A stretch of 29,088 nt of DNA from CAKSFT01 sp045603125 (GCA_045603125.1 JAZULN010000007.1:1-29088), one strand, 5' to 3'; shown: positions 15,546-22,069, counted from the first letter of the stretch. The notes: generated by a model from the sequence alone, not told the origin. Translations and numbers: made by a program.

Positions 15546-16007
15546 ATGGACTTTTCATTGGGTCTTATAGAGATACAGGCTTTAGGACATGCGATTTTAG
15601 TTTTGGATACCATGACAAAGGCAGCGGATGTTGAGTTTGTTTCGATGGAAAGAAAACTAGGTGGCCAGTTGGTAACATTGGTTGTAAAAGGTAAACTTTC
15701 AGCTGTTAAGGCGGCAATAGAGGCGGGCGCAGAAGTTGCCAAGTCTTTAAACCGCTTAAAGGCAGCAGAGGTTATTGCAAGACCACACCCTGAAATCTTA
15801 AAATTCCTACACTTAGATGAAAAGGAAGAAAAGAAGGTAAATTCAGAGTCGGCAGCAACCCATGTTGGGCCTGTAAACATCGAGGTTAAAGCAGAGCCTC
15901 AAAAAGAAGAAAAGCCTGCCCCTAAAAAGGCAGCAAGTAACAAAAGTTCTAAAACTGCAAAAGCAGTTTCAGATAAAGCCGCTTCAAAGAAAGCGACAAA
16001 AAAATAA
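15546..16007 (+). CDS. BMC-H shell protein with lysine-rich C-terminal tail
   Basis: Residues 1-90 form a BMC domain (LGLIEIQALGHAILVLD, VVKGKLSAVKAAIEAG, EVIARPHPEILKFL) with a pore loop KLGGQ in place of KIGSG. The next about 63 residues are low complexity, first acidic (DEKEEKK), then rich in Lys, Ala, Ser and Pro, ending in KKATKK. The tail is probably disordered and strongly basic. It could line the shell's inner face, recruit cargo or bind nucleic acid, as has been suggested for tailed shell proteins such as EutK or PduK, but no zinc finger or winged helix is visible. The ribosome binding site is weak (GAAAGG), so lower expression than the neighbouring hexamers is likely. Confidence 0.87.
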   Translation: MDFSLGLIEIQALGHAILVLDTMTKAADVEFVSMERKLGGQLVTLVVKGKLSAVKAAIEAGAEVAKSLNRLKAAEVIARPHPEILKFLHLDEKEEKKVNSESAATHVGPVNIEVKAEPQKEEKPAPKKAASNKSSKTAKAVSDKAASKKATKK

Positions 16008-16020
16008 TATAAGTCGAAAA

Positions 16021-16035
16021 GCATCGAAAAGATGC
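16021..16035 (+). other. Small intergenic hairpin between shell genes
   Basis: GCATC (16021-16025) and GATGC (16031-16035) pair around a GAAAA loop. It lies between the tailed shell gene and the next hexamer gene, just upstream of a strong AGGAGG site. There is no T-tract, so it is not a terminator; an mRNA processing or spacing role is possible. Confidence 0.35.
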
Positions 16036-16061
16036 AAATAAAAAAATAGGAGGACATGAAA

Positions 16062-16340
16062 ATGGCTGTAGAAGCATTAGGAATGGTAGAAACAAGAGGT
16101 TTAGTTGCTGCAATCGAAGCAGCAGACGCAATGGTAAAGGCTGCAAACGTAACACTTATCGGAACAGAAAGAATCGGTTCAGGTTTAGTAACTGTTATGG
16201 TAAGAGGTGACGTTGGTGCGGTTCAAGCTGCAACAGATGCAGGTGCTGCTGCTGGTTCAAGACTTGGCGAATTAGTATCTGTACACGTAATCCCACGTCC
16301 ACACGGCGATGTAGAAAAGATTCTTCCTGCATTGAAATAA
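16062..16340 (+). CDS. BMC-H shell protein, PduA/PduJ-like paralogue
   Basis: This is a second canonical hexameric shell protein of 92 residues, nearly a copy of the one at 15246-15515. It shares VEALGMVETRG, the pore RIGSG, VRGDVGAV and HVIPRPHGDVEKILP. As in that gene, an in-frame ATG six bases before the chosen start is too close to AGGAGG; the start at 16062 is eight bases from it. Codon use is strongly biased to a small set (GCA, AGA, TCA), as expected for an abundant protein. A large RNA hairpin begins at its stop codon. It most likely builds most of the facets together with its paralogue. Confidence 0.93.
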   Translation: MAVEALGMVETRGLVAAIEAADAMVKAANVTLIGTERIGSGLVTVMVRGDVGAVQAATDAGAAAGSRLGELVSVHVIPRPHGDVEKILPALK

Positions 16341-16429
16341 TAACGGACGAAAAGAGTGAGAAGGTAATTTATTCGCTGCAAAAAGGGGAAACCCTTTTTG
16401 CAGCGGGTATTTTCACTTGCCTCTGTTAT
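16340..16429 (+). ncRNA. Long structured RNA element within the BMC operon
   Basis: A nearly continuous 90-base hairpin spans the gap. The inner stem pairs CGCTGCAAAAAGGG (16374-16387) with its exact complement (16392-16405) around a GAAA tetraloop. AGTGAGAA (16355-16362) pairs with TTTTCACT (16410-16417). ATAACGGA (16340-16347) pairs with TCTGTTAT (16422-16429). There is no T-tract after it, so complete termination is unlikely. It may protect the upstream shell-gene mRNA from 3' exonucleases or set relative expression of pduL and later genes. It is a structural element, not a recognised RNA family. Confidence 0.6.
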
Positions 16430-16440
16430 AAAGCAATTTG

Positions 16441-16454
16441 GTTACATATGTAAC
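16441..16454. promoter_or_regulatory. 14-bp perfect palindrome upstream of pduL
   Basis: GTTACATATGTAAC is fully palindromic and lies 36 bases before the pduL start, just after the long RNA hairpin. Only weak promoter-like hexamers surround it (TTGGTT and an AT-rich -10 region), so an internal regulated promoter is possible but unproven. Confidence 0.35.
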
Positions 16455-16489
16455 TGTCAATTTAAATATCATATAAACGGAGGTTTTTA

Positions 16490-17128
16490 ATGATGGTAGA
16501 CAGCAAATTAGTAGATATTGTTACAAAGAGCGTTATGGAATTACTTGGCGCTGAAGATGATGGAATAAAAGTAGGTGTTTCTGCAAGACACGTGCATCTG
16601 TCACAAAAAGATTTAGAGACTTTATTCGGAGAAGGTCACGAGTTGACCCCTAAAAAAATGCTTATGGGTGACCAGTTCGCAGCAGAAGAATGTGTTACAC
16701 TAGTTAGCCCATCTTTGAGAAGTATAGAGGGTGTAAGAGTGTTAGGCCCTGTTCGTTCACACTCACAAATTGAAATTTCAAGAACTGATACATTTAAATT
16801 AAAGGTAAGCCCCCCAGTTAGACCTTCTGGCGAGATTAAGGGTAGTGCACCTATGGCATTGGTTGGCCCTAAAGGCAGTGTATTCCTAAATGAGGGATGT
16901 ATCATTGCAAACCGTCATATCCATATGACACCTGCCGATGCTGAAAAATACGGAATTAAAGACAATGACATCGTTGATGTTGAAATACAAAACGCAAAGC
17001 CAACCCGTTACTATAATGTACAGGTAAGAGTCAGAGAAGACTTTAATACAGAAATGCACATAGACACAGATGATGCTAATGCTGCAGGTATTAAAACAGG
17101 CGATCACGTAGAAATACTTACAAAATAA
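16490..17128 (+). CDS. pduL: Phosphate propanoyltransferase PduL, BMC cargo
   Basis: PduL swaps CoA for phosphate on the acyl-CoA made by the aldehyde dehydrogenase, giving acyl-phosphate (here probably lactyl-phosphate) and recycling CoA in the lumen. The 212-residue protein shows both zinc-binding histidine motifs, SARHVHLS and ANRHIHMT, plus EMHIDTDDANAAG near the end. The N-terminal segment DSKLVDIVTKSVMELLG is an amphipathic encapsulation-type helix absent from non-BMC PduL. Two adjacent starts (16490, 16493) are both compatible with CGGAGG. No acyl kinase gene is found in the window, so ATP formation must use an enzyme encoded elsewhere. Confidence 0.93.
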   Translation: MMVDSKLVDIVTKSVMELLGAEDDGIKVGVSARHVHLSQKDLETLFGEGHELTPKKMLMGDQFAAEECVTLVSPSLRSIEGVRVLGPVRSHSQIEISRTDTFKLKVSPPVRPSGEIKGSAPMALVGPKGSVFLNEGCIIANRHIHMTPADAEKYGIKDNDIVDVEIQNAKPTRYYNVQVRVREDFNTEMHIDTDDANAAGIKTGDHVEILTK

Positions 17129-17162
17129 TACATTCCCAAAATTTTTAGAAAGGAATGAAGAT

Positions 17163-17423
17163 ATGATTTTAGCGAAAGTTTGTGGAAGCGTTGTTTCTAC
17201 AAGTAAAAACGAAAAATTGGTAGGCTACAAGTTTATGATTGTAAAGCCTATTGAGAATGATAAAGAAATCGATCGTTACTTTATCGCAGTTGACGGAGTG
17301 GGTGCCGGTGTTGGTGAAAAAGTTTTAGTTGCCTTGGGCAGTGCTGCAAGACTTGGTGTTCAAAATCCGGAAGCTCCCATTGACGCAACAATTGTAGGTA
17401 TTGTTGACGAAAAACAAGGTTAA
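17163..17423 (+). CDS. BMC-P pentameric vertex protein (EutN/CcmL family)
   Basis: This shell protein forms pentamers that cap the vertices of the polyhedral shell. The 86-residue protein shows the typical opening MILAKVCGSVVSTSKNEKL, the hydrophobic strand GYKFMIVKPI, and the signature DGVGAGVGEKVLVALGSAAR with APIDATIVGIVD at the end. It is the only pentamer gene in the locus, so it should close all vertices. The start at 17163 is eight bases after AAAGGA. It is cotranscribed between pduL and the PduS-like gene. Confidence 0.93.
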   Translation: MILAKVCGSVVSTSKNEKLVGYKFMIVKPIENDKEIDRYFIAVDGVGAGVGEKVLVALGSAARLGVQNPEAPIDATIVGIVDEKQG

Positions 17424-17450
17424 TTCTAGAAGAAAGTGAGGAAAACCGAG

Positions 17451-18785
17451 ATGGAATTAAAAGAATTACAACAAATTATCTATGATGCGGGTATCGTAGG
17501 TGCCGGTGGTGCAGGTTTTCCAACACATAAAAAGTTATCACCCGAAATTAAGCAGATTGTAATAAATGCGGCGGAATGTGAACCGCTTATGATGGTTGAC
17601 CATCATATTTTCAGAAAGCACCTAAGAGCAGTTGTAAATATCATAAATATGATGCTCGACGCTACAGGTGCCGAAGAGGCAATTATGGGTATAAAGGGAA
17701 AGAATATGCATCTTTTAGACCCTGAAATTGTCAAGGAAATGGAAGGGACAAGAGTAAAAATCAAAGAAATCCCAGACATTTATCCCGCAGGAGATGAAGT
17801 GGTTTTGGTATATGAAACCACAGGAAAAATCATTCCGGAGGGTGCAATTCCGATAATGGTTGGAGTTATGGTTATAAACACCGAAACTCTATATAACATC
17901 AAAAAAGCGATTATTGACAAAGAACCGGTTGTGGATAAATATGTAACCTTGGCCGGTGATGTGCCAAAGGATATTACTGTAAAAGTGCCGGTTGGAATGA
18001 AGATTAAAGAGCTTTTTGAAGCGGTAGGATACGGTGACCTAAAAGGTAAGGCTGTAATAAACGGCGGACCTATGATGGGAAAGCTTGTTGACATTGAAAA
18101 CGATGTTGTAACAAAGACCACCAAGGGACTTTTGGTATTCCCTGAAAATCATAGTGTAATTCAAAGAAAGAAAGCACCGCTTTCGATGACTTTAAAGAGA
18201 GCCTCGGCTGCTTGTTGTAACTGTACTATGTGTACCGATATGTGCCCAAGATATTTACTTGGTCATTCGATTCAGGTACATAAGGTTCTTCACGTGGCAA
18301 CTCATGCTAATTTAAATGACAGTGAGTCGTTTTTGCAAAGTACATTGTGTTGCGGTTGTGGAGTTTGTACCGTTATGGCATGCCAGCAGATGATAGACCC
18401 GCAGGCAGTTTCCATGGGTGCAAAAGGTGCATTAGCTAAAGCCGGATATAGAAGAACCGGAGGGTTAGCTCCCGAAAAGCCAAGACGGGAAAGAGCACAA
18501 AGACTTGTACCATCAGAAAAGCTTATTGATCGCTTAGGCATCAGACAATACGTTAAGGAAACAGTCAAGAGAAAATATATGGATTTTTATCCAAACGAAG
18601 TCAATATTCCACTTTCACAACATGTAGGTAAACCTGCAGACCCGACCGTTAAAGTTGGAGATGTTGTAAAAAGAGGCGATGTTATAGCAAAAACATCAGA
18701 GGATGCACTTGGTACTACAATGCATGCAAGTATAGACGGGAAAATCAAGAGAATAGACAATAGATTTATTGTTATAGAAAGATAA
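17451..18785 (+). CDS. pduS: PduS-like Fe-S flavoprotein (RnfC/Nqo1-type)
   Basis: PduS is an FMN- and [4Fe-4S]-containing NADH-linked reductase; in Pdu compartments it reduces cobalamin and contacts PduT. The 444-residue protein has the glycine-rich nucleotide-binding start GIVGAGGAGFPTHKKL and a SLBB-like region around 150-215. Two ferredoxin-like clusters follow: Cys255, 258, 261, 265, and Cys300, 303, 306, 311. The C-terminus is a barrel-sandwich domain (VGDVVKRGDVIAKTSEDALG). I use the ATG at 17451, eight bases after GAGGA, rather than the GTG at 17436. Without a B12 enzyme in the locus it may serve as an electron outlet for NADH through the shell, paired with the PduT-like protein. Confidence 0.9.
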   Translation: MELKELQQIIYDAGIVGAGGAGFPTHKKLSPEIKQIVINAAECEPLMMVDHHIFRKHLRAVVNIINMMLDATGAEEAIMGIKGKNMHLLDPEIVKEMEGTRVKIKEIPDIYPAGDEVVLVYETTGKIIPEGAIPIMVGVMVINTETLYNIKKAIIDKEPVVDKYVTLAGDVPKDITVKVPVGMKIKELFEAVGYGDLKGKAVINGGPMMGKLVDIENDVVTKTTKGLLVFPENHSVIQRKKAPLSMTLKRASAACCNCTMCTDMCPRYLLGHSIQVHKVLHVATHANLNDSESFLQSTLCCGCGVCTVMACQQMIDPQAVSMGAKGALAKAGYRRTGGLAPEKPRRERAQRLVPSEKLIDRLGIRQYVKETVKRKYMDFYPNEVNIPLSQHVGKPADPTVKVGDVVKRGDVIAKTSEDALGTTMHASIDGKIKRIDNRFIVIER

Positions 18786-18802
18786 AGAAAGGATACATGC
18801 TT

Positions 18803-19348
18803 ATGAATTCCATTGGATTAGTTGAAGTTAAGAATGTAAGCAGAGGTGTAAGAGTTACCGATGAAATGCTAAAGAGCGCAGGTATTCACCTTCTGCAGTC
18901 GGGTGCAGTATGCCCGGGTAAGTTTGTGTCCATCGTAGGCGGGGATTTATCATCAATCAGAGCCGCAGTAGACCGAGGTGCTTTAGTTGCAGCTGACGAT
19001 CTCATCGACAGTTTCGTAATCGGTAACCTTGGCGAAAAGGTATTCGAGGCTATGTGTGGCGTTGTTGACGTTAAGGAAAAAAAGGCATTGGGTATTGTAG
19101 AAACCTTTACCGCAGCAACCGCAATTTTAGCGGCAGATGCTGCTGTTAAGGCGGCTGTAGTTCAACTTATTGAAGTCAGAATTGCAAGAGGTATGGGCGG
19201 AAAATGTTTCGTCACAATGACCGGAAATGTTGCAGATGTTAAAGCTGCAGTAGAGGCTGGAGCGGTGATTGCAGAGCGTGAAGGCGTACTTATAAATAAG
19301 GAAGTTATTGCAAATCCGCATCAGGATTTATGGCAGGCAGTAATGTAA
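18803..19348 (+). CDS. BMC-T trimeric shell protein, PduT-like with Fe-S cysteine
   Basis: This 181-residue shell protein contains two fused BMC domains (about 1-92 and 93-181) and forms pseudohexameric trimers. The loop GAVCPGKF places Cys37 where PduT carries the cysteine that, three per trimer, binds a [4Fe-4S] cluster at the pore. The second repeat has the related GGKCF. This agrees with PduS being encoded directly upstream, since PduS and PduT are known partners that move electrons across the shell. The chosen start (18803) is nine bases after AAAGGA; ATG 18797 is only three bases away. No PduB-type trimer is present, so this is the only tandem-domain shell protein here. Confidence 0.9.
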   Translation: MNSIGLVEVKNVSRGVRVTDEMLKSAGIHLLQSGAVCPGKFVSIVGGDLSSIRAAVDRGALVAADDLIDSFVIGNLGEKVFEAMCGVVDVKEKKALGIVETFTAATAILAADAAVKAAVVQLIEVRIARGMGGKCFVTMTGNVADVKAAVEAGAVIAEREGVLINKEVIANPHQDLWQAVM

Positions 19349-19362
19349 AAAGAACTTTAATA

Positions 19363-19403
19363 ATTCCGACAGATATGTAAATTTATTTGTCGGATTTATT
19401 TTT
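19363..19403 (+). terminator. Probable terminator of the BMC operon
   Basis: TCCGACA (19365-19371) pairs with TGTCGGA (19388-19394) around a 16-base AT-rich loop that contains the self-complementary TAAATTTA. It is followed by TTTATTTTTA. The large loop suggests incomplete termination and some readthrough into the regulator gene. Confidence 0.5.
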
Positions 19404-19421
19404 AAAAAAGAGGGGGATTTT

Positions 19422-20186
19422 ATGTTAGCAGTTGAAAGACGTGCACAAATTGAGCAGATGATTGTAAAAAATAAGAGCGTGCTTGTTTTAGAACTTGCAA
19501 AACAGTTCGACGTCACCACAGAAACTATAAGAAGCGACTTGGAAAAACTGGAAAAACAAGGTGTATTGGTAAGAACCTATGGCGGAGCAACTTTAGTAGA
19601 AAGTTCTGAACCCGATATGGAAATTCATCAAAGAGATACAGTAAATTTTGAGGGTAAGCAAAGCATTGGAAAGCGTGCCGCCCAAATGATTAAAGACGGT
19701 GAAACTGTATTTTTGGATGCCAGCACATCGAGTCTTCACTTGGCTAGAAATATCAAAGAAAAAAAGGGTATTACCGTAATTACTAACGCTGAAAAAGTCG
19801 TTTCAGAACTTTCGGAATGTGATGATATCAGGGTTATTTGCGTTGGCGGAATGTTAAATAAAAAGAATATGTCATATACGGGAAGAGTAGTTGAGGAAGT
19901 TATTAGGAAAAACTACTACGCAAATAAAGTATTCTTCTCTTGCCGTGGTGTGACCCTTTCTCGTGGACTTATGGAGTCGGGCGAGGCGGAAGTTGAGATA
20001 AAAAGGGCAATGATTGAATGTTCGGAATCTGCAATTTTCCTTTGTGACCAGAATAAATTAGGAAGACTTGGTATGCACGTTATATCACCAATAACAAAAG
20101 TGGATTGTGTTATTACCGACATAAAGCTTGATGAAGAATGGAATAAAGCCCTGGCGGAAAACGATGTTCGATTGATTACAGTGTAA
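19422..20186 (+). CDS. DeoR-family transcriptional regulator
   Basis: DeoR-type repressors sense phosphorylated sugars and control adjacent catabolic operons. The 254-residue protein is standard in length: an N-terminal winged helix-turn-helix (VLELAKQFDVTTETIRSDLE, then LVRTYGGATL) and a C-terminal isomerase-like sensor domain (VFLDASTSSLHLARNI, VICVGGMLNKKNMSYTG, SAIFLCDQNKLG). Sitting directly behind the BMC operon, it is the likely regulator of it. Plausible inducers are the aldolase substrate (fuculose- or rhamnulose-phosphate) or a related triose phosphate; this is inference. It has a GGGGG-rich ribosome binding site but no clear promoter of its own, so it is probably made by readthrough. 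Confidence 0.9.
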   Translation: MLAVERRAQIEQMIVKNKSVLVLELAKQFDVTTETIRSDLEKLEKQGVLVRTYGGATLVESSEPDMEIHQRDTVNFEGKQSIGKRAAQMIKDGETVFLDASTSSLHLARNIKEKKGITVITNAEKVVSELSECDDIRVICVGGMLNKKNMSYTGRVVEEVIRKNYYANKVFFSCRGVTLSRGLMESGEAEVEIKRAMIECSESAIFLCDQNKLGRLGMHVISPITKVDCVITDIKLDEEWNKALAENDVRLITV

Positions 20187-20190
20187 TGAG

Positions 20191-20226
20191 AAAATACTAA
20201 TTACGAAAAGTAATTAGTATTTTTTT
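20191..20226 (+). terminator. Rho-independent terminator after the DeoR gene
   Basis: AAAATACTAATTAC and GTAATTAGTATTTT form a perfect 14-bp stem around GAAAA, followed by a T-tract. It ends the BMC-regulator transcription unit just 20 bases before the next gene's start. Confidence 0.88.
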
Positions 20227-20246
20227 AAAAGGAGAGGATGGAGCTT

Positions 20247-21302
20247 ATGAAATATTTTGTCCCCGATTGTTTTAAAAGTTTTAAATGCACCGCTAGAGAA
20301 TGCAGTGATAACTGTTGTATCGGTTGGGAGATCCAGGTCGACGATGAAAGCTATGATTATTATAGTGGTCTTAATTGCCGGTTGGGCGAGAGGATAATTA
20401 AAAATATTGAAGTTTCGGATACAAAACATTTTATACTCGGTGAAAATGACCGATGCCCGTTTTTAAATAAAGATAACCTATGCGATATTATTTTAGAACT
20501 TGGTGAAGAAAGAATCCCCGAGATTTGCAAAAATCATCCGAGATTTTTTACGTGGCTTTATGATAGATGTGAGATGGGGATTGGGCTATGCTGTGAGGAA
20601 GGGGCAAAAAGACTATTTTCCAATTCGGAAAAATTAAAAATTGAAGCCAGCTACACTCTGACCGACAACTTATCCGATGTTTTAACCTATGCTCGTGATG
20701 TGGCATTTTCAATTCTTCAAAATAGAGATTATTCGATTTTTTTAAGGCTTAAAGCATTTTTAGAGTTTTCCAAGAAAATAGACAGGTGCTTGATAGTCGA
20801 GGATATAGAAAGAATTAAAGAAATTTGTCGTGAGGATTTAAAATTTTTCGAAAACCCCGGGGTTTCCTCGGATGAGGGAAAAGAAAAAATTATAGGGATT
20901 TTTAAAAAACTCGAGCCGATAAATAATGAGTGGTGTTATTTAACAGAAAAGATTCAGTTAAATTCGAAGGAGATTTTCAAAGCCCGGGACGAGTTTTTTA
21001 AATTTTATAAAGATAAGCTCTATGAATACGAGCATCTGGCGGTGTACTATGTTTTTAGATATTTTCTAAAGGCGGCGGATGATTTTGATTTGCTCTCAAA
21101 GGCAAACTTTATTGTTTTAAACGTATTGTATACAATGATTATGGATATAAATTCATATCTTGAATCGGGAGAAGTGGATAGAATCAAAAACAGTAAGCTT
21201 CTATCAAAAGAGGTGGAGTATTCAGAGGAAAATATAGCCCTCATTGAGGAAATGTCTTACGAGGAATTTGAAGATTTAGGGATTTTGATTGATAATTTTT
21301 AA
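20247..21302 (+). CDS. FliB/YkgJ-type cysteine-rich protein (flagellin lysine-N-methylase-like)
   Basis: Proteins of this family are often annotated as flagellin lysine-N-methylase (FliB), but many occur without flagella and lack a proven role. The 351-residue protein opens with MKYFVPDCFKSFKCTARECS, then DNCCIGWEI. Further cysteine motifs are CPFLNKDNLC, EICKNHPRFF and GIGLCCEEGA; together they should bind a metal or Fe-S centre. The remaining two thirds are helical and unremarkable. I use ATG 20247, nine bases after GGAGAGG, rather than ATG 20238. No flagellin or flagellar gene is in the window. The strong terminator immediately upstream leaves no room for a normal promoter, so expression may depend on readthrough. 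Confidence 0.75.
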   Translation: MKYFVPDCFKSFKCTARECSDNCCIGWEIQVDDESYDYYSGLNCRLGERIIKNIEVSDTKHFILGENDRCPFLNKDNLCDIILELGEERIPEICKNHPRFFTWLYDRCEMGIGLCCEEGAKRLFSNSEKLKIEASYTLTDNLSDVLTYARDVAFSILQNRDYSIFLRLKAFLEFSKKIDRCLIVEDIERIKEICREDLKFFENPGVSSDEGKEKIIGIFKKLEPINNEWCYLTEKIQLNSKEIFKARDEFFKFYKDKLYEYEHLAVYYVFRYFLKAADDFDLLSKANFIVLNVLYTMIMDINSYLESGEVDRIKNSKLLSKEVEYSEENIALIEEMSYEEFEDLGILIDNF

Positions 21303-21313
21303 AATTGAGTTTA

Positions 21314-21351
21314 ATTTGCCGATTATTTTTAGAATAATCGGTAAATTTTTT
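21314..21351 (+). terminator. Rho-independent terminator after the FliB-like gene
   Basis: ATTTGCCGATTATT pairs with AATAATCGGTAAAT (one G-U pair) around a 5-base loop, followed by six T residues. Confidence 0.88.
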
Positions 21352-21361
21352 GAAAAAAGTT

Positions 21362-21401
21362 AAAACATTTGTTTGCATTTTGAGATAATGTGTGATATAA
21401 T
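21362..21401 (+). promoter_or_regulatory. Promoter of the lexA-containing operon with candidate LexA box
   Basis: TTGCAT (21373-21378) and TATAAT (21396-21401) are 17 bases apart. AAAACATTTGTTTG (21362-21375) overlaps the -35 and resembles the Gram-positive LexA box CGAACRNRYGTTYC/G, with the right half GTTTG intact and the left half substituted. The box is tentative; the promoter is firmer. Confidence 0.55.
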
Positions 21402-21444
21402 AGTCTAAACTAGAATTGAAGTCAATATACAAAGGAGAAAATCT

Positions 21445-21690
21445 ATGATTCATATTTTTAATAGAAGAGAACTAATAACAGTTTTTTCGGATCAGCAGTT
21501 ATATCGCCTTCAATCCGCATTGTCTTCTGCAGGCATTTCGTATAAATTAAAGAATAGCCTTACTTCGTTCACAGGTGGTCGTTATCATGGGACTCCTTTT
21601 GTCAACAGTGATGCCTCTCATCCATGTGTGATTTATGTAAAGAATTGTGACTATGAACGGGCAAGAGCGGCTATTCAGCAGAGTTTGTGA
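21445..21690 (+). CDS. Small DUF2007-like protein
   Basis: This 81-residue protein has no assigned function. Its layout (a strand and helix with LITVFSDQQLYRLQSALSSAGISY, then a C-terminal VIYVKNCDYERARAAI) resembles DUF2007, small proteins proposed to act in signal transduction. A central loop contains GGRYHGTPF. It has a strong AAAGGAG site, is the first gene after the promoter at 21373, and lies 34 bases before the cupin gene, so these are likely cotranscribed. There is no signal peptide or membrane segment. Family assignment rests on overall pattern only. Confidence 0.6.
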   Translation: MIHIFNRRELITVFSDQQLYRLQSALSSAGISYKLKNSLTSFTGGRYHGTPFVNSDASHPCVIYVKNCDYERARAAIQQSL

Positions 21691-21724
21691 CAATAAATTT
21701 TAATATACCCAAGGAGGAAGTACT

Positions 21725-22069
21725 ATGTACAAAATGATAAATCAATTAAATACTGAGATGAGGAAAAATAGCTTAGGAAAAGATAAGATGTCAATGACCA
21801 ATCTTGCGGATTTTGATGCATCAAACCCAAACATCAAGCTTTTTTCGATGATACAGTTAAAACCGGGGGAAGAAGTGGAATACCATATGCATATGGGCGA
21901 GAGTGAAACATATTTTATTCTCTCAGGAAAAGGCATCTATAATGACAACGGAAAAAAGATTGACGCAGTTCCCGGGATGGTGACTCTAACCCCGTCGGGA
22001 GAGGGACATTCGCTTAAAAACACAGGTAGCGTTGACCTTGTATTTATTGCATTGATTCTTCTTGACTAA
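21725..22069 (+). CDS. Small single-domain cupin protein
   Basis: The 114-residue protein has one cupin barrel. Motif 1 is YHMHMGESETYFILSGKG, giving two histidines and a glutamate as metal ligands. Motif 2 is PGMVTLTPSGEGHSLKN, with the third histidine. Both are complete, so a divalent metal is likely bound. Cupins of this size may be isomerases, sugar-binding or metal-dependent sensors; nothing here decides between them. It has a strong AAGGAGG site and sits between the DUF2007-like and the acetyltransferase-like genes. Confidence 0.85.
   Translation: MYKMINQLNTEMRKNSLGKDKMSMTNLADFDASNPNIKLFSMIQLKPGEEVEYHMHMGESETYFILSGKGIYNDNGKKIDAVPGMVTLTPSGEGHSLKNTGSVDLVFIALILLD

Noticed and set aside
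14887..16340. Shell genes as part of a carboxysome
   Set aside because: No RuBisCO, carbonic anhydrase or carboxysome scaffold genes are present. The neighbours are aldolase, CoA-aldehyde dehydrogenase and PduL, which define a catabolic metabolosome.
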